Assembly (NCBI RefSeq): GCF_004664715.2
Contig: NC_051075.1
Span: forward strand, 32,136,504-32,200,503
Origin: Peromyscus leucopus
Taxonomy: Eukaryota; Chordata; Mammalia; Rodentia; Cricetidae
Length of the DNA stretch: 64,000 nucleotides
Direction: 5' to 3'
The position numbers were made by a program, and so were the translations under genes. Below are positions 10,269 through 22,305 of this stretch, piece after piece. The notes beneath the pieces were generated by a model that had not been told where the DNA came from, ran no database searches, and saw only the letters and a list, made by a program, of their open reading frames with translations. Within the stretch, counting starts at the first letter, position 1. Each line of letters opens with the position of its first letter.

Positions 10269-11760
10269 AGATTCTTTTTTTTTTTTTAAAGAGATTTTCT
10301 ATTCATTTTACATACCAACCACAGATTCCCCTGTCCTCCCTCCTCCCACCTCCCTAGCCTTCTCCCTCCAACCCATCCCCCCATTCTCACCTCCTCCAAG
10401 GCAAGGTCTCTCATGGCGAGTCAGCAGAGCTTGGTACTTTCAGATGAAGCAGGTCCAAGCCCCTCCTTCCTGCACCAAGGCTTCGCAAAGTGTCTCACCA
10501 TAGGCACTAGGCTCCAAAAAGCCAGCTCATGCACGAGGGACAGGTCCCGATCCCACTGCCTGGGGGCCCCCTAAACAGTTCAAGCTAAACAACTGTCTTG
10601 CTTATCCAGAGGGCTTAGTCAGTACCAAGAGGGCTCCTCAGCTATTGGTTCACAGTTCATGTGTTTCCACTAGTTTGGCTAGTTGTCCCTGTACTTTTTC
10701 CAGTCATGGTCTTGATATCTCTTGCTCATAAAATCCCTCCTCTCTCTTGTCGATGGGACTCCTGGAGCTCCACCTGGGACCTGGCCATAAATCTCTGCAT
10801 CTGCTTCCATCAGTCACTGGATGAGGATTCTATGATGACAGTTAGGGTATTGAGCCATCCGATCACCAGAGTAGGTCAGCTTAGGCACCCTCTTGACCAT
10901 TGCCAGTAGTCTATGGTAGAGTCTTTGTAGATTCTTGGGAACCTCCCTAGTACACTGCTTCTCCCTATTCCCATGGTGCCATCATTTATCATGGTATCTC
11001 TTTCCTTGTTCTCCCACTCTGTTCCCACTCCAGCTCGAACTTCCCACTCCCCTAAGCTCTCATTCCCCTGTCCCTTGCCCTCCATTATGCCCCCCCACCC
11101 CTAGTTTGCTCATGTAGATCTCATCCATTTCTCTATCACTGGGTGATCCGTGTGTCTTTCCTAGGTTCCTCCTTACTAGCTAGCCTCCCTGGAGTTGTGG
11201 TTTGCAGTCTGGTTATCATTTGCTTTACATCTAGTATCCACTTATGAGTGAGTACATACCATGTTTGTCCTTCTGAATCTGGGTTACCTCACTCAGGATG
11301 ATATTTTCTAGTTCCATCCATTTGCCTGCAAATCTCATGATATCTCTGCTGAGTAGTACTCCATTGTGTATATACACCACATTTTCTTTATCCATTCTTC
11401 AGTGGAGGGGCATCTAGGTTGTTTCCAGGTTCTGGTTATTACAAATAATGCTGTTATGAACATGGTTGAGCATGTATCCTTGTGGTGTGATTGAGCATTC
11501 CTTGGGTATATGCCCGAGTGGTGTAGCTGGGTCTTGAGGAAGACTGATTCTCAATTTTCTGAGAAACCGCCCTACTGATTTCCAAAGTGGTTGTACAAGT
11601 TTGCATTCACACCAACAGTGTAGGAGAGTTCACCTTGCTACTCATCCTTTCCAACATAAACTGTCTTCAGTGTTTTTGATCTTAGCCATTCTGACGGGTG
11701 TAAGATGGTATCTCAGGTTGTTTTGATTTGCATTTCCCTGATGACTAAGGATGTTGAGCA
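10269..11760 (-). mobile_element. LINE-1, antisense: 3' UTR plus 3' end of ORF2
   Basis: Reading the minus strand, the element starts within ORF2 at 11760 and runs through the ORF2 C-terminal coding region (roughly 11760 down to about 11150), a long 3' UTR and the G-rich polypurine tract (seen here as C-rich 10325-10400), ending in poly(A) (T-run 10272-10286). The ORF2 part is no longer open. The element is 5' truncated at 11760, where L1 similarity stops at 'gttgagca'. No convincing target-site duplication was found. Confidence 0.9.
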
Positions 11761-11908
11761 GGTGATAATGATAGTATACATAAGTGACCCCAAAAATTCG
11801 ACCAAGAAATATCTTTTTCTTCACCCAAGGATGTAGGATCCCTACATGGATTTAACATTTGTTCCCAATTCCTATTTCTTGAAAAGCTAACAGCAAAGAG
11901 AAATTTTT

Positions 11909-12070
11909 GTTTGTTTGTTTTTGTTTTTGTTTTTCAAGACAGGCTTTCTCTGTGTAGTTTTGGTACCTGTCCTGGGTCTTGCTCTGTAGACCAGGCTGGC
12001 CTCACAGAGATCTGCCTGGCTCTGCTTCCCGAGTGCTGGGAATAAAGGCATGTGCCACCACTGCCCAGCT
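11909..12070 (-). mobile_element. B1 SINE, antisense, with perfect 16-bp TSD
   Basis: An antisense B1 with T-rich tail (11909-11935) and the full body to 'ccaccactgcccagct'. It is flanked by GCAAAGAGAAATTTTT at 11893-11908 and 12071-12086, identical copies, which points to a comparatively recent insertion. Confidence 0.95.
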
Positions 12071-12086
12071 GCAAAGAGAAATTTTT

Positions 12087-13139
12087 TAAAAGCCCATTTT
12101 TAGATTATAAACTATACATATATAAAATATTATATTTTTCTTCCAGACAATTTATAAGTACAGAGCATTACTTCTCCCAATATGGAAAATATAGAAGTTA
12201 AAATCTTATTAATGTGTTTGTAGAATGTGGCTACTTGCAGGACTCCTGTAAGTTCAGTCTTTTCCTGAACTACTAATATATGACCCTGTTTGAGGAAATA
12301 ATTATTCCATGTATAGCAATATGAATGAATTCCTTGAATGAAAATTGTGTTATTCCATCAATACTTTTTAAAACTTTTTATTTCAAATTATATAGATGGG
12401 GCATCATGTAAACATGAAAATGCCTAAGCTCTTCTTGGACTTTTTCTAATTATAACAGAAGCAGGAATGCTCAGACAGAAAAGAAACTATTGAAAATGCA
12501 AATTCAGCTATTTGAAAGGCTATTAAAAATTCTTTATTATAAAAAGAAACCTAAAGATTTTAAACATGCCAAGGAAAAATGTTCTTAGAATAATCCTCTA
12601 GGGACAAATTATAAACTTGCTGAGAAAGAACTTCAGCGGGATGTAAGCATCCCTGCTACCCATTCTGACTTGAAATCGTGGAAGACTTGCAGATCGTTTG
12701 CACAAACATAAGCCCCAGCAGTTTCTATAGAAAGAACATCAGACTTCAGTTTTACTCAGAGAAAATCTGAGTGGAAATCATCCACTTATAACTTCCCTTC
12801 TAGCCCTCTTCCCTCTGTGACATTTCACTTGATGATAGACTGACATATTTTAGAAAGAAAAAAAAAGCTTTTGCAATAGGGTTGTAGGGTTTAAGCTATA
12901 GCTTAATTTTATCTAAGTAGCAGAGGAACTCAAAAACTTGAGTGAACCTTGACTGTTTTTCTCACAGGGACAGAACATCCCAATTGTCACCCAACACTTG
13001 TTTGCTTTATACAGCTCTGTATTACCAAATTTTTTTATCTTCACATCTACTATTTCTGAAAGCATAAAGCCCAACATACATATCACAAGAAACCATTACA
13101 ACAATTGAGAAAAATATAAGACAATTAACTTATTTTATG
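12087..13139. other. Unrecognised, no gene seen
   Basis: AT-rich DNA without exon-like ORFs. I recognise no repeat family here. Confidence 0.4.
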
Positions 13140-14240
13140 GAAATTTCATGTATGAACACTGTATTTAAATCATCTCCACCCATCCTCTCAGCTCCTCCTG
13201 TGTCACCCCCCATCACTCTCAAATTCGTATGCTTGAGACCCCCTCTTGTATATAAATATGTATTTTACACACACATATGACCTACTGAGTCCATTTAGTG
13301 TTGCTCAAAATCATATGTGTTTAGGGCTGAGCACTTGGTATTGAATAACCTATCAGGGTGTTTGTCGGTGGAGAAGACTGATTCTCCCTTTCTCAGTGGT
13401 TCATTGATTACTTGTAACTCTTCACCTAGGGGATGAGGCCTTGCAAGATTTCCTACATCCATGCTGGTATGTCATCTGGTGTTGTCCTTAAGTATGTCTT
13501 GTTTAGGCAACCATACTGTTGAGATTTCGTGGGTAAAGCCTCTTGTCATATATAGAAGACACTATCACGGGGTACCTACATGGGCCCTCTGGTCTGACAT
13601 TCTTTCATGCTGTCTTCTACAATGTTCCCTAGTATGTACGTGTAGAAATTTTGTTGGAAATGTATCATCTGGAGTTGGGCACCCCATGGTTTGTTGTTCT
13701 CTGCATATTAACCAGTGGTAGATTCCTGATTGCTGTTCACAGGGAGTCCAAGAGATTCCTAGAACAGTAGGCTCATTTCCTCTAAGGACATAAAGGAAAA
13801 GCCCTATAGCTCAAGACACAGCGTACTTAGGACACAGTACTTGGAAGAATCCTGCTAGAAACAAAACAGAACGCCTTCTACCTAAGGACTAGCTTTCCTA
13901 GAATCTAAAGCTGTTATTCAAAATGCAGAAGGAGGAAAGCAATATTCCTACCAAAGTGTAATTCCCATGGTAATTCCTACCACAGACCATCGTGGAAAGA
14001 TATCCACAAGGGTGAAATAGCAGCACTTTTATCTTGGTGGTAACGAACAGATATCTAACCAGACTTATGGCCCACTTATGGCCTGGTATCATAAACCTAG
14101 CCAACTACCTGGGGCTGGTGAAGTAATATACTCTAAAGAGCCTACTATTGCAATTTCATTAAATGCTTATAATTTCTGTGTTCTAAATAGTTATCCTTAT
14201 ACCCACAGAGAAGTATAGCTACCACCTCTCATCAAAGGAG
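13140..14240 (-). mobile_element. LINE-1 (Lx-type) long 3' UTR, antisense
   Basis: It begins at the terminal 'catgtatgaacactgtatttaaatca' end and includes 'ctactgagtccatttagtgttgct', 'ggtgttgtcc..aagtatgtcttgtttaggcaaccatactgttgagatttc' and 'ccttatacccacagagaagtatagctacca' near 14191-14220. It parallels the copy at 8286-9000 but is more complete. Confidence 0.78.
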
Positions 14241-15464
14241 TTTCCTTTTGCAGCAGAAGGGGACCATTACTAAAATATTCTTGTCTACTGGATTGAATGC
14301 ATAAAAAGACTAAAGCTCTAACTCAGCATAATCAAGCAAGTCCTTATACTAGATGTGCCCAGCCCGTGCTAAAAGGCCAAAGCTCTCTAGAGACAATAGA
14401 GGCGATTTGCACACACAAATGGAGCACAGCACATGACTCTGGAGATTCGCTCTAAAAGTCTGACTTGTCAGCTCTAGCATTACAAAGCACTAAACCCAAA
14501 CACTGTTCTCCAATGATAACATTGTTCCTAACTACTTGGCACCAAGAGTCAGGCTGGAAACCACTGACAGCAATAAAAAGCAAACCGAGGAAATGGGATC
14601 CCTTTTCTCTCACATTTTGACATGGCATTACACTGTATGTGTTCAGCACACAGCTAAATCCTTTTAGCTAAGCATGAAGCCCTCAGGGCTTGAAAGAAAA
14701 GTTTGATGATGCATTTAGAAACTCTGGAACATATTAACTCAGTATAAGTTTTTCTGCTTCAGTTACGCAAACAAGCCACTATACACCACCCTCCTATTTC
14801 GCGATCAGTTATAAGAGAGCTGTGTAGAACAATCCTAATGGCACCTTCAGAGTAAATGCCAAATCAATTAACAGAGATCAAATCAAAATTGGCTCAACCT
14901 GCAGCAATAAATTCAAGAAGGCATGAACTGAAATTGGGTATATTTGACACACCCTGAATACTGATGTTGCATCAAACAAGAAGAGGAATTTCTAAATTTT
15001 GAATAATGCAACTGGATCCAGGTTACACGAGTCACACAGTACATCTGGATCTGTAGAGTGGTTATTCTACACAGACATTTATGCAATTGTGAACAAAGGT
15101 CTAATTCTAATGCTGAAATTTCCCATAATAAGATGCAAAATGACTGCATAAGACATCTAGTCTAAAAACAAAGGTCTTTCTGAGAAGAAAAGTATTGATT
15201 CAATTTTCTAGTTAGCTTGTAAATATGTGTGGTTTTTTCCTTTCATCAGCTCAGACTTTGATAGTGAAAAGAAGAAAAAAACGAATAGATCCTAGCAATC
15301 TTTTAAAGAGTACCATAGGTGATATGAGTAGAAAAGGCAGAAGATTCTGCCAGTAAATGTAAGTTATTTCAAAATATTCTCAAAGTTTGGCTTCATTGTG
15401 GAAAACCATTTCGAAATGCACTAATATATCAAAGCCCCTATTCCTCTCTGTGTTCAAGCATATC
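14241..15464. other. Unrecognised, no gene seen
   Basis: Mixed-composition DNA. ORFs of 65-78 codons on the minus strand lack domain-like features or splice context. Confidence 0.4.
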
Positions 15465-15750
15465 ATTTAAAATTGTCAACCTGCACAATGAGAACACCAG
15501 TTGACAGGCAGACATGGATAAAGGGAATTCCCACAAGGCCTCATCTCCAGGTGAAGAGCTACAGACAACTGACCACTGCTGAGAAAGGAAAACCGGAGTT
15601 CCTCACTCATGAGCCCCCTAATTATTTACTCAATATCAAGTTGTCGGCCCTAAAATCATAGACATACCAAAAAGATAAAACAGACTCAGGAAATTGTCCT
15701 TATATATTGGTATATACATTTACATGTCACAATAATATAGAAAAAAGTAG
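15465..15750 (+). mobile_element. LINE-1 (Lx-type) 3' UTR fragment, sense
   Basis: It holds 'acaccagttgacaggcagacatggata', 'cctcatctccaggtgaagagctacagacaactga', 'ccccctaattatttactcaatatcaa' and 'ggccctaaaatcatagacatac', the ordered landmarks of the Lx 3' UTR that also appear, partly inverted, at 26092-26700. Confidence 0.75.
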
Positions 15751-15752
15751 TA

Positions 15753-15868
15753 AGCTAGTGCAGGGTTCTAGGTCTATCCCTACCATGGACAAGGCCCTGG
15801 GTTTGATCCTCATAACTGAGAAGAAAGAAAGAAGGAAAAGAAAGAAAGAAAAAGCAAACCAAACAATT
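15753..15868 (+). mobile_element. ID-type SINE fragment with GAAA-rich tail
   Basis: 'ggacaaggccctgggtttgatcctcata' carries the B-box-containing half of the tRNA-Ala-derived ID element. It is followed by an (AAAG/GAAA)n tail (15821-15860). The 5' half is poorly preserved. Confidence 0.7.
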
Positions 15869-15959
15869 AAATCAAATATAACTTTCCAGTGTGTAACAAT
15901 AACATATAGGCAAAAGTAATTCCCAGATCAGTTTGTGCTTCTGTTGAGGAGAAATTTTC

Positions 15960-16782
15960 TTTTTTTATTAATAAAATTTATTTATTCTATGTGTTTTTCA
16001 CATCATGTATCTTGATCCCATTCATTTCCCCATCCCTTCACATCCACCCTCCACCCCCTGCATGCCCCTCCAAAAAAATAAACAAAATTCAAGAGAAAAA
16101 AAATGAAAATAAAATGAGAAAAAATTTAAAGGGAAGGAATTAAAAATCTCGCCATGGAAGCTGCAGTGTAACCCAACAAGTCATGCCCTATGCCTCTTCG
16201 TCCATACATCTCTACTTGCAAGTGTGTTCATTGAAAGAGTCCTTGGTCTGATTCAAGGCTCCTGATCTACATTACACGTTCGATGCTGGGCCCCTAATGG
16301 GACTCTTCCTGGAGATCCTGCTCTTGCCCTGTGTTGTGGAGATCTTGCAGATCTGGGTCTGCAGGTCAGGTCCCTTCATGTGCCCCAGCAGATCATAGAT
16401 GGGGTGGATGTTGGGGCAGGCCAAGTCATAACACTGAGTCTGGGCCTGGGCAGCCATAGAGCTGGTCCACCAGATGGGGAATGGGAACAGCTGTCCCATG
16501 CTCCTGATTTCGGGTGTGACTCACCCACACCTCCACTAACAGGGTTGGATCTGCTGTGCTTCCCTGGCAGGGTACAGAGCCTGTTCTCCTGAGTGTTGCA
16601 GCTGGTGGGGATCGGAGACAGCTCTCCCACTCTTGAACCAGCTCTCCCACCTGCCACAGGCACTGGTGGGCAGTGGGGAAGGCTTCTTGGCCCCGTCCAT
16701 ACCACCACAAGACAGACGAAAAATGGGCATCTCTCTTAACAGCGTTGACTATCATTTGGCTTTGTTGAGGTTCAGGGCTGGC
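15960..16782 (-). mobile_element. LINE-1-type 3' UTR, antisense, GC-rich variant with TSD
   Basis: The insertion begins with a T-rich end (15960-15985) and runs through a GC-rich body (16230-16710). It is flanked by a 16-nt duplication with one mismatch, TTGAGGAGAAATTTTC (15944-15959) against TTGAGGAGCAATTTTC (16783-16798), the signature of target-primed reverse transcription. I recall the GC-rich text as the 3' UTR of an older Lx-type L1, but the family is less sure than the insertion. Overlapping ORFs of up to 124 codons on both strands reflect the lack of stops in GC-rich DNA. Confidence 0.72.
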
Positions 16783-16798
16783 TTGAGGAGCAATTTTC

Positions 16799-17299
16799 AA
16801 TACTGAGCAGATAAAATCTCAAGAACACTGAGCTACCAAATAAAAAAATATTACCAATTTTTCCTGAGTGATTATGAATGACCCTGAAATAAATGATTTA
16901 CATATATTCAGTTAATTGAATAATACCAATGTCAGAACACCTGGTGGAATTTTAAATAATGGTGGCATACTTATAATAAAAGGACACAAATTTGGGGCAC
17001 AAATTTCCACAATAGAAAATTCAGATAAAGCCTAAAGAATAAAGATGAACCAAGACCATAGGGATATATGGAGGTGGACATGCTCCTTTTCCCCAGCCAA
17101 AAATGGTCTATACACACAATGTTTACCTAAATTCTTCAGAGTGATTTATTCTTTTTTGATCAACTAAGATGTTTGGATGACTTTGGGGGATGCTGAAAAA
17201 TAGAATTTGATAATGGCCTACTGCATGTCAAGGAGAATGCTAAGCATTTCATCTGAATTATTTACTTAGTAAATATCTATTGAATATAGTAGGAATACT
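16799..17299. other. Unrecognised AT-rich DNA
   Basis: No gene or repeat signature seen. Confidence 0.4.
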
Positions 17300-17700
17300 A
17301 ATAGCCTGCCCCAAGAAGTCTATGTGCTAATATCCAGAACATGTAAACATACTTGTTTACATGGCAAGGGAGAATGGAAGTTGCATACAGAATTAACATT
17401 GTTAATCAGCTCAACTTGAAATGAGGAATTATCATGGGTTATCTTGGAAACCAAAATGCAACCATGGAAATCTTATAAGTCAGAAATACTGGCGTAAGTG
17501 ATTTATAAAGGCTGTACAGGTAGAGTGAGGGGTAGAAAAAGCCACGAGCCAAGGAATAGAGAAGCCAGTAGAAGCTGACAAAGGCATGAAATACCCACGT
17601 AATACTGTGCTGCACTTCTTACACAGCTTGACTTGTCCAGAAACTCAGTACTCCAACTCCCTGCCATGCATTTATTTTAGTAAAAGTGTCCATCAAATCC
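17300..17700 (+). mobile_element. MLT1-type MaLR LTR, old
   Basis: Ordered landmarks of this mammalian LTR are present: 'ccccaagaagtctatgtgctaatatccagaac', 'acatggcaagggag', 'atcatgggttatcttgg', 'gccacgagccaaggaat' and 'agaagctgacaaaggca'. Strong divergence fits a pre-rodent insertion. Confidence 0.72.
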
Positions 17701-17860
17701 AAGAAGGTTTGGAGAGAAACTAGGAGAAATAAGTCCTGTTGTTCAATTTTATACAGGGGTGAGTACAGTTAACAGTAACAAACTGCTTGTTTTTTTTAAG
17801 GCTAGAAAAGAACTTAATTACTTTTATGCTTTCATGCATCTGTCAAAACAAGTTTAATTT

Positions 17861-18240
17861 AGGGGTTCAGGAGATGGTTCAATGGGTAAGATGCTCATTC
17901 TCCAAGCACAAGGACCTGAATTCAAACTCCAATGCCCACTTTAAAAAGCAGACATGGCTGTACATGCCAACAGTTCTAGCATGTGAGGACAAAGATGGGT
18001 GAATCCTGAAAGCACCCTGGCTAGCATAGCTGAAAAGTCAGGCTCCCCACTCAGTGACAGTCTCTGTCTTGAGGCAACAAGGTAGAGAGCAAAAGAGAAA
18101 AACCAGTGCCCTGCTGTGGTCTCTACTTGGGTTCACAAGCATGCACATCCACACACTAATGCGCAAGCATCACACACAACATGCACCATGCATAGCTGCA
18201 CGCACACCACACACATAAAAATAGATGCATTTAATTTTTA
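17861..18240 (+). mobile_element. B4-type SINE (ID/B1 composite)
   Basis: It begins as a tRNA-like ID head (GGGGTTCAGGAGATGGTTCA) and continues through an internal B1-like segment (about 17945-18085). It ends in the 'catgcacatccacacac' segment and an A-rich tail. Confidence 0.75.
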
Positions 18241-19857
18241 AAGGTAAAAAAATAAGCTTTAAACTTAACAAAGAAAGTGATAACTCTAAGGTCTTGCTGT
18301 GTATCAGCGCATGCAACACTGGTGCAGAATGGGACGCTCTGAACCCAGACTGGATGGGAGCATGGTTTAAAACAGTGGGACAGTGACTGAGAGCAGGAGG
18401 GCTAGCCACGTCCTGGTGAGCAATGAGGCAAGGAGGCAGCTGACAGCTGCTGATGACAAGCAGATTGGTTCCTGCAACCCATCAGACTCCATCAATGACA
18501 ACAGGACTCTCAGTAATGGCTCCTACCAGGAAAGACAACCGATACCATTTCTCAGTGTTGACAGACGTAAAACAAACATTCCTATTTCTGGTGACTTGTC
18601 GAACAGAGGCAGTATAATGTATGGACTGACACCCCCTGGACATAGATTCCTCTGTTGAAGAACATTAATGTGCCTCACACTCTATATCATTTGAAGTGTG
18701 ATTTTTTCCCCTTTCTGGTTTTTGTTATTTTTCATGGAAATAGGCTTTGAATGATGTCTCACACTAAGCATGAATCCACTCAGATGCCCCCATTCCAGGT
18801 CTTCCAATTCTCTCACACATAACCAAACCAGATAAATTGTAACTTGTATAGTTACAATCTCAACAAGTAAATTGTGTATCTAGTTGCCAGGAAAGTCCCT
18901 TGGATAAGAGATCCCTTTAAAATTCTCTCAGGATCTCCAGGACAGGTTTCAGTTGTATGTAAGGGCTTAGCATGAATGTCTTCTGAGCACACCCCCAACC
19001 CCAATGTAATTTAAGGAAGTCACCGCATGCCCAAGTGCATTCAGTCATCATTACTGTCATCCTGGCCCGCAGCTACAGATGCTGCCTCTGTGATTAGGCA
19101 CATGCACAGGAACACATGAAAACCCGATTATCTTGGTAACGCCACATACCACGGATTACTGATATCCTTTTACACATGTGCTCAGAGCTGAGCACTGCAT
19201 TCACACTCAAGGACAACACAAGGCCAATCCCCCAAGTCTCATCTCCGAAAGATCAATAAACTCTCATCTGAAAGATACTCAGGAGACAACAACGATGCCA
19301 AGTCGGGGCATAAAAATTCTAATATGGAAAAATATTAAACACCTATTAGAAAATTGAAAAGACAAAAGGGAATATTAATAAGCCAGAGAAATAGTCATGC
19401 AGCAGCTAACACTCATGGCAGTTAGAGGAACAAAGAAAATGTAATGAGAAAAAATGTAGACGCTTAGAGGAGAGATCCATAGAGCTGGAGATGCAAAGGC
19501 CCACAATCCTTGGTGCTGAGGGATGGGGGGGGGGCTGCTTGTGTCTCAGCAACCGTTCAGAACAGAACAGCAAGCTGGTGACAGTCACCGCCATGGGACT
19601 TCTAGAAAGAAACTGCTTAGCTGAGGTGAGACAGTTGTTCTGGGGAACTACTGAATAAAGTAGGCACTGGAGAAGGAGTGGTTCTCCGCACCTGCTCCTC
19701 TAGCCTTACAGAATTCTAGAGCTCCCTAACCCAGCCCTAACAGGAGCCAGCCTGCCTGCAGCAGGAAGCATCTTGCGGTGCCCGGACTCAGACTCAGCAG
19801 CGAGGCAGCTGCTAAGGTACCAGCATGTGGTGTCCTGTTCGCTTGTTTGTCCATTTG
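18241..19857. other. Unrecognised; one serine/arginine-rich ORF
   Basis: This stretch has no recognised repeat. The 91-codon plus-strand ORF at 18383-18658 is listed separately. A run of 10 G lies near 19526-19535. Confidence 0.4.
18383..18658 (+). other. Unidentified 91-codon ORF, possible decayed coding sequence
   Basis: The translation is polar and compositionally complex (Ser, Arg, Asn, Asp rich, no low-complexity runs), unlike the leucine- or lysine-rich chance ORFs around it. It has no recognised motif. The ATG is not supported by a known transcript signal, and no clean donor site closes the ORF; a GTGAGC-type donor exists only near its start (about 18413). It may be chance, a retrocopy fragment or an exon. 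No function is suggested. Confidence 0.18.
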
Positions 19858-20035
19858 TTAACTCATTCATTCGGATGTCTTTTAAATGTCTAGCATATTC
19901 TAGGCATTTCTAAGCACTAAACAGAAGAACAAAGTCTCCGTTTTTCATGGAGCTGACATTCTGATAGGGAGACAATAATAAGCAATATGCAGATATTTAC
20001 TATTTGGGGTGTTAAAATGCTTTGAGGACAGGTAC
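19858..20035 (-). mobile_element. L2 LINE 3' end, antisense
   Basis: 'actcattcattcgg', 'tctagcatattctaggcatttctaagcac' and 'tcatggagctgacattctgataggg' are the antisense landmarks of the ancient L2 3' end. Confidence 0.75.
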
Positions 20036-20090
20036 ACTGAGGTGAAGGGGTATACAGAAACAGAGACAGAAGGAGTACGGACAAAGGCAG

Positions 20091-20463
20091 TGTTGTGGCC
20101 TGAATGGGAAATCGCCCCCCATTGCTACTGTGTTTGAATACTGGTTATCCAGCAAGCTGTGCTGTTTGGGAAAGTTCTAGAACCTTTACAGATGGAACCT
20201 CGCAGAGGCCATGACAGGGGGATGGGTCTTGGTAGATTTTATAGCGAGGTCCCAATCGCTGTCCAGGTTCTACTTCCTGACTACAGATGCAGTGTGGCCT
20301 GCTGGCCTCCCGGTCCTGTTCCCATCCTTCTCTGACTGTTGTTGCATCTGTCCCCATCATGATAGACTCCACCTCCAAACTGCAAACCTTTTGTAAACAC
20401 TTCCTCTGTAAGTCACTTCTCTCAGGGTAACTTGTCACTGAGGCCAGAAAAGTAACCAATGCA
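20091..20463 (+). mobile_element. ORR1/MT-like MaLR LTR, complete
   Basis: It begins TGTTGTGGCCTGAATG and ends AAAGTAACCAATGCA, as rodent MaLR LTRs do. The internal 'gtgctgtttgggaaagttctagaacctttacag' fits ORR1-like members. Flanks GGCAG (20086-20090) and GGCAA (20464-20468) would be a 5-bp duplication with one change. ORFs on both strands here are shadows. Confidence 0.75.
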
Positions 20464-20489
20464 GGCAATGGTGGCGAGAAAAGCCATGC

Positions 20490-20660
20490 CACCTGGATGG
20501 GACTCCTAGCTCATGACCTTAGGCAAGCTCCTTAACCCCTCCCTTCTACCTCATTTGCTTTGTCTCACAGAACAATAATTATGGCCATAAAATATCAGCT
20601 TCATTAACTGCTGTGAGCATTAAATGTGCAGGTACCTAGAAAGAATTCAGAACACAATAG
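20490..20660 (+). mobile_element. MIR SINE, sense
   Basis: Follows the MIR order: 'tgaccttaggcaagctccttaacc', then 'tctcacagaacaataat' and 'gagcattaaatgtgcaggtacctagaaag'. Confidence 0.75.
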
Positions 20661-20903
20661 GATTTTGTTAAAGAGTTTTATACTAAGATAATAAAGGTAT
20701 AAATAGCCCGGGATAGTAGATATATATAAAGGAAGAGACAAAGATGCTGAAATAGTAACAAGGAAGAAACTCTTCTCCAGGTCAAAACGAATCCTTCAAG
20801 TAAAGGAGATTCAGAAGGGAAAACCACGACCTTTGAGAGGGCTGCGGATGAGGTGAGCTCTTCACAGAGGAACCAGGTTTAAGGTGGACTGAAACTACGA
20901 AAG

Positions 20904-21122
20904 CTGGGCTGGAGAGAGGGCTCAGCAGTTAAGAGCACTTATTGATCTTCCAGAGGACCCAGGTTCCATGCTTAGCATTCAAGTAGGGTGGCTGATGGCT
21001 CACAACTACCTATAAGTACAGTTCTGGGGGATCTGACACCTTCCCCTAGCCTCAACAGGCACCCATTCACGCATAGCAGGCATTCACACAAAACAGAAGA
21101 ATAAAAATAAATCCTTTGTAAA
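20904..21122 (+). mobile_element. B3-type SINE, sense
   Basis: The head GGGCTGGAGAGAGGGCTCAG carries the tRNA A-box. It is followed by 'gaggacccaggttcc', 'ggctcacaactacctataa', 'tctgacacctt' and an 'aataaaaataaatcc' tail. Confidence 0.88.
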
Positions 21123-21621
21123 AATATGGACAGGGCTAAGAACACCACATAATAGTTATGGGAGAATTTTAGAGACAGGGCAGAGAAGAGGGAAGGAAAC
21201 ATTTATCACTTACTACTTTACTTTTAACAAAAAGAAAACACCATGCTAAAATAACAGTAGTCTCCTGATGGTAAGAACAACAAAACAGTTATTACACACA
21301 ATAACAGGTATTTCCATAGCACCATCCAGTTCACAAAATGTTTCCCCATCTACTCTTCTGTTGCTCAGAATAAAAACTGTGAAACTGGTGGATAACATGT
21401 ATCTGCAGTGAAAGGTGAAGAGATGGGTAAACCTTGTGTTACCCATCTTGTGTTACTAACTATCAAATATTTGACAAGTGCTAGGGGAGGGAATAGATAC
21501 AGAAAGCTGAAATGAAACCTTAGAGAACATGTGAGAGACAGTAAGATGCCTCCATATCATATGTGTGAGACTGTAAGTGGCTTCTAAGATAACGCAATAT
21601 CTAAACTTAAAAAGAACCTTT

Positions 21622-21828
21622 AGCGCCAATGAAATGGCTAATCTAGTCAAAGCATTCACCATGCAATGCTGACAACCTGGGTTTGATCCCAGGCACCTGA
21701 GGTGGAAGGAGAAAACTGACTCCTGAATGCTGTCCTCTGAACTCTACAGGTGTGCCATGGGACATGTGTACCCACACTTACACACATTATACACAATAAT
21801 AATAATAATAACAATAAAAGTCTTTGAA
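21622..21828 (+). mobile_element. RSINE1/B4A SINE with (ATA)n tail
   Basis: 'aaatggctaatctagtcaaagcattca', 'gacaacctgggtttgatcccaggcacc' and 'ggaaggagaaaactgactcctg' are followed by a short AC-rich part and an ATA-repeat tail (21795-21815). Confidence 0.8.
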
Positions 21829-22204
21829 ACCCTGTAGTAGAACAGAGTTCTTGTTAAAGTCACAAATTACCTGGCAGGTAGTATGGACCTTTGGTGGTTC
21901 AATCACAAGGCCACTTCACAGACATCCTGCCGTACTGAAAAACATCTCACAACCATGACTTCTCCACATCCATTAACATTCTGAAGCCATAATGTGACAA
22001 AGGCTGAGAGCCCACCCACTGTCCTATCTATGGTGACTCATGGTGTCACTTCCAGAAACTCCTGGGGAATGGCCATGTGTGTTTCCCACAGATTAAGAAT
22101 TCAGAATGTCACGACTGAATTCATAGCAGCTTTTCTAGGATAATAGAGTCAGACTTGGTTTCCTAGAGCTGAGCCGGGTCTTAAAGACCATCATCCGGAC
22201 TTTC
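21829..22204. other. Unrecognised, no gene seen
   Basis: No repeat landmarks or exon-like ORF. Confidence 0.4.
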
Positions 22205-22305
22205 GGTTTACTGCATTTGTACACTGAGATAGAGTAAAGTGACCTAGTCAAGACCACAGGCTCAAAGTTGGATAGTGGCAGAAGGAGAACTAGATTCTCA
22301 TATCC
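22205..22305 (-). mobile_element. MIR SINE fragment, antisense
   Basis: 'gtaaagtgacctagtcaagaccacaggctcaaagttggatagtggcag' follows the antisense MIR order (gtgacttgcccaaggtcacac...agtggcag). Confidence 0.7.

Noticed and set aside
16376..16800. Several overlapping ORFs of 75-124 codons in GC-rich DNA
   Set aside because: They overlap on both strands inside one retroelement insertion and reflect low stop-codon density.
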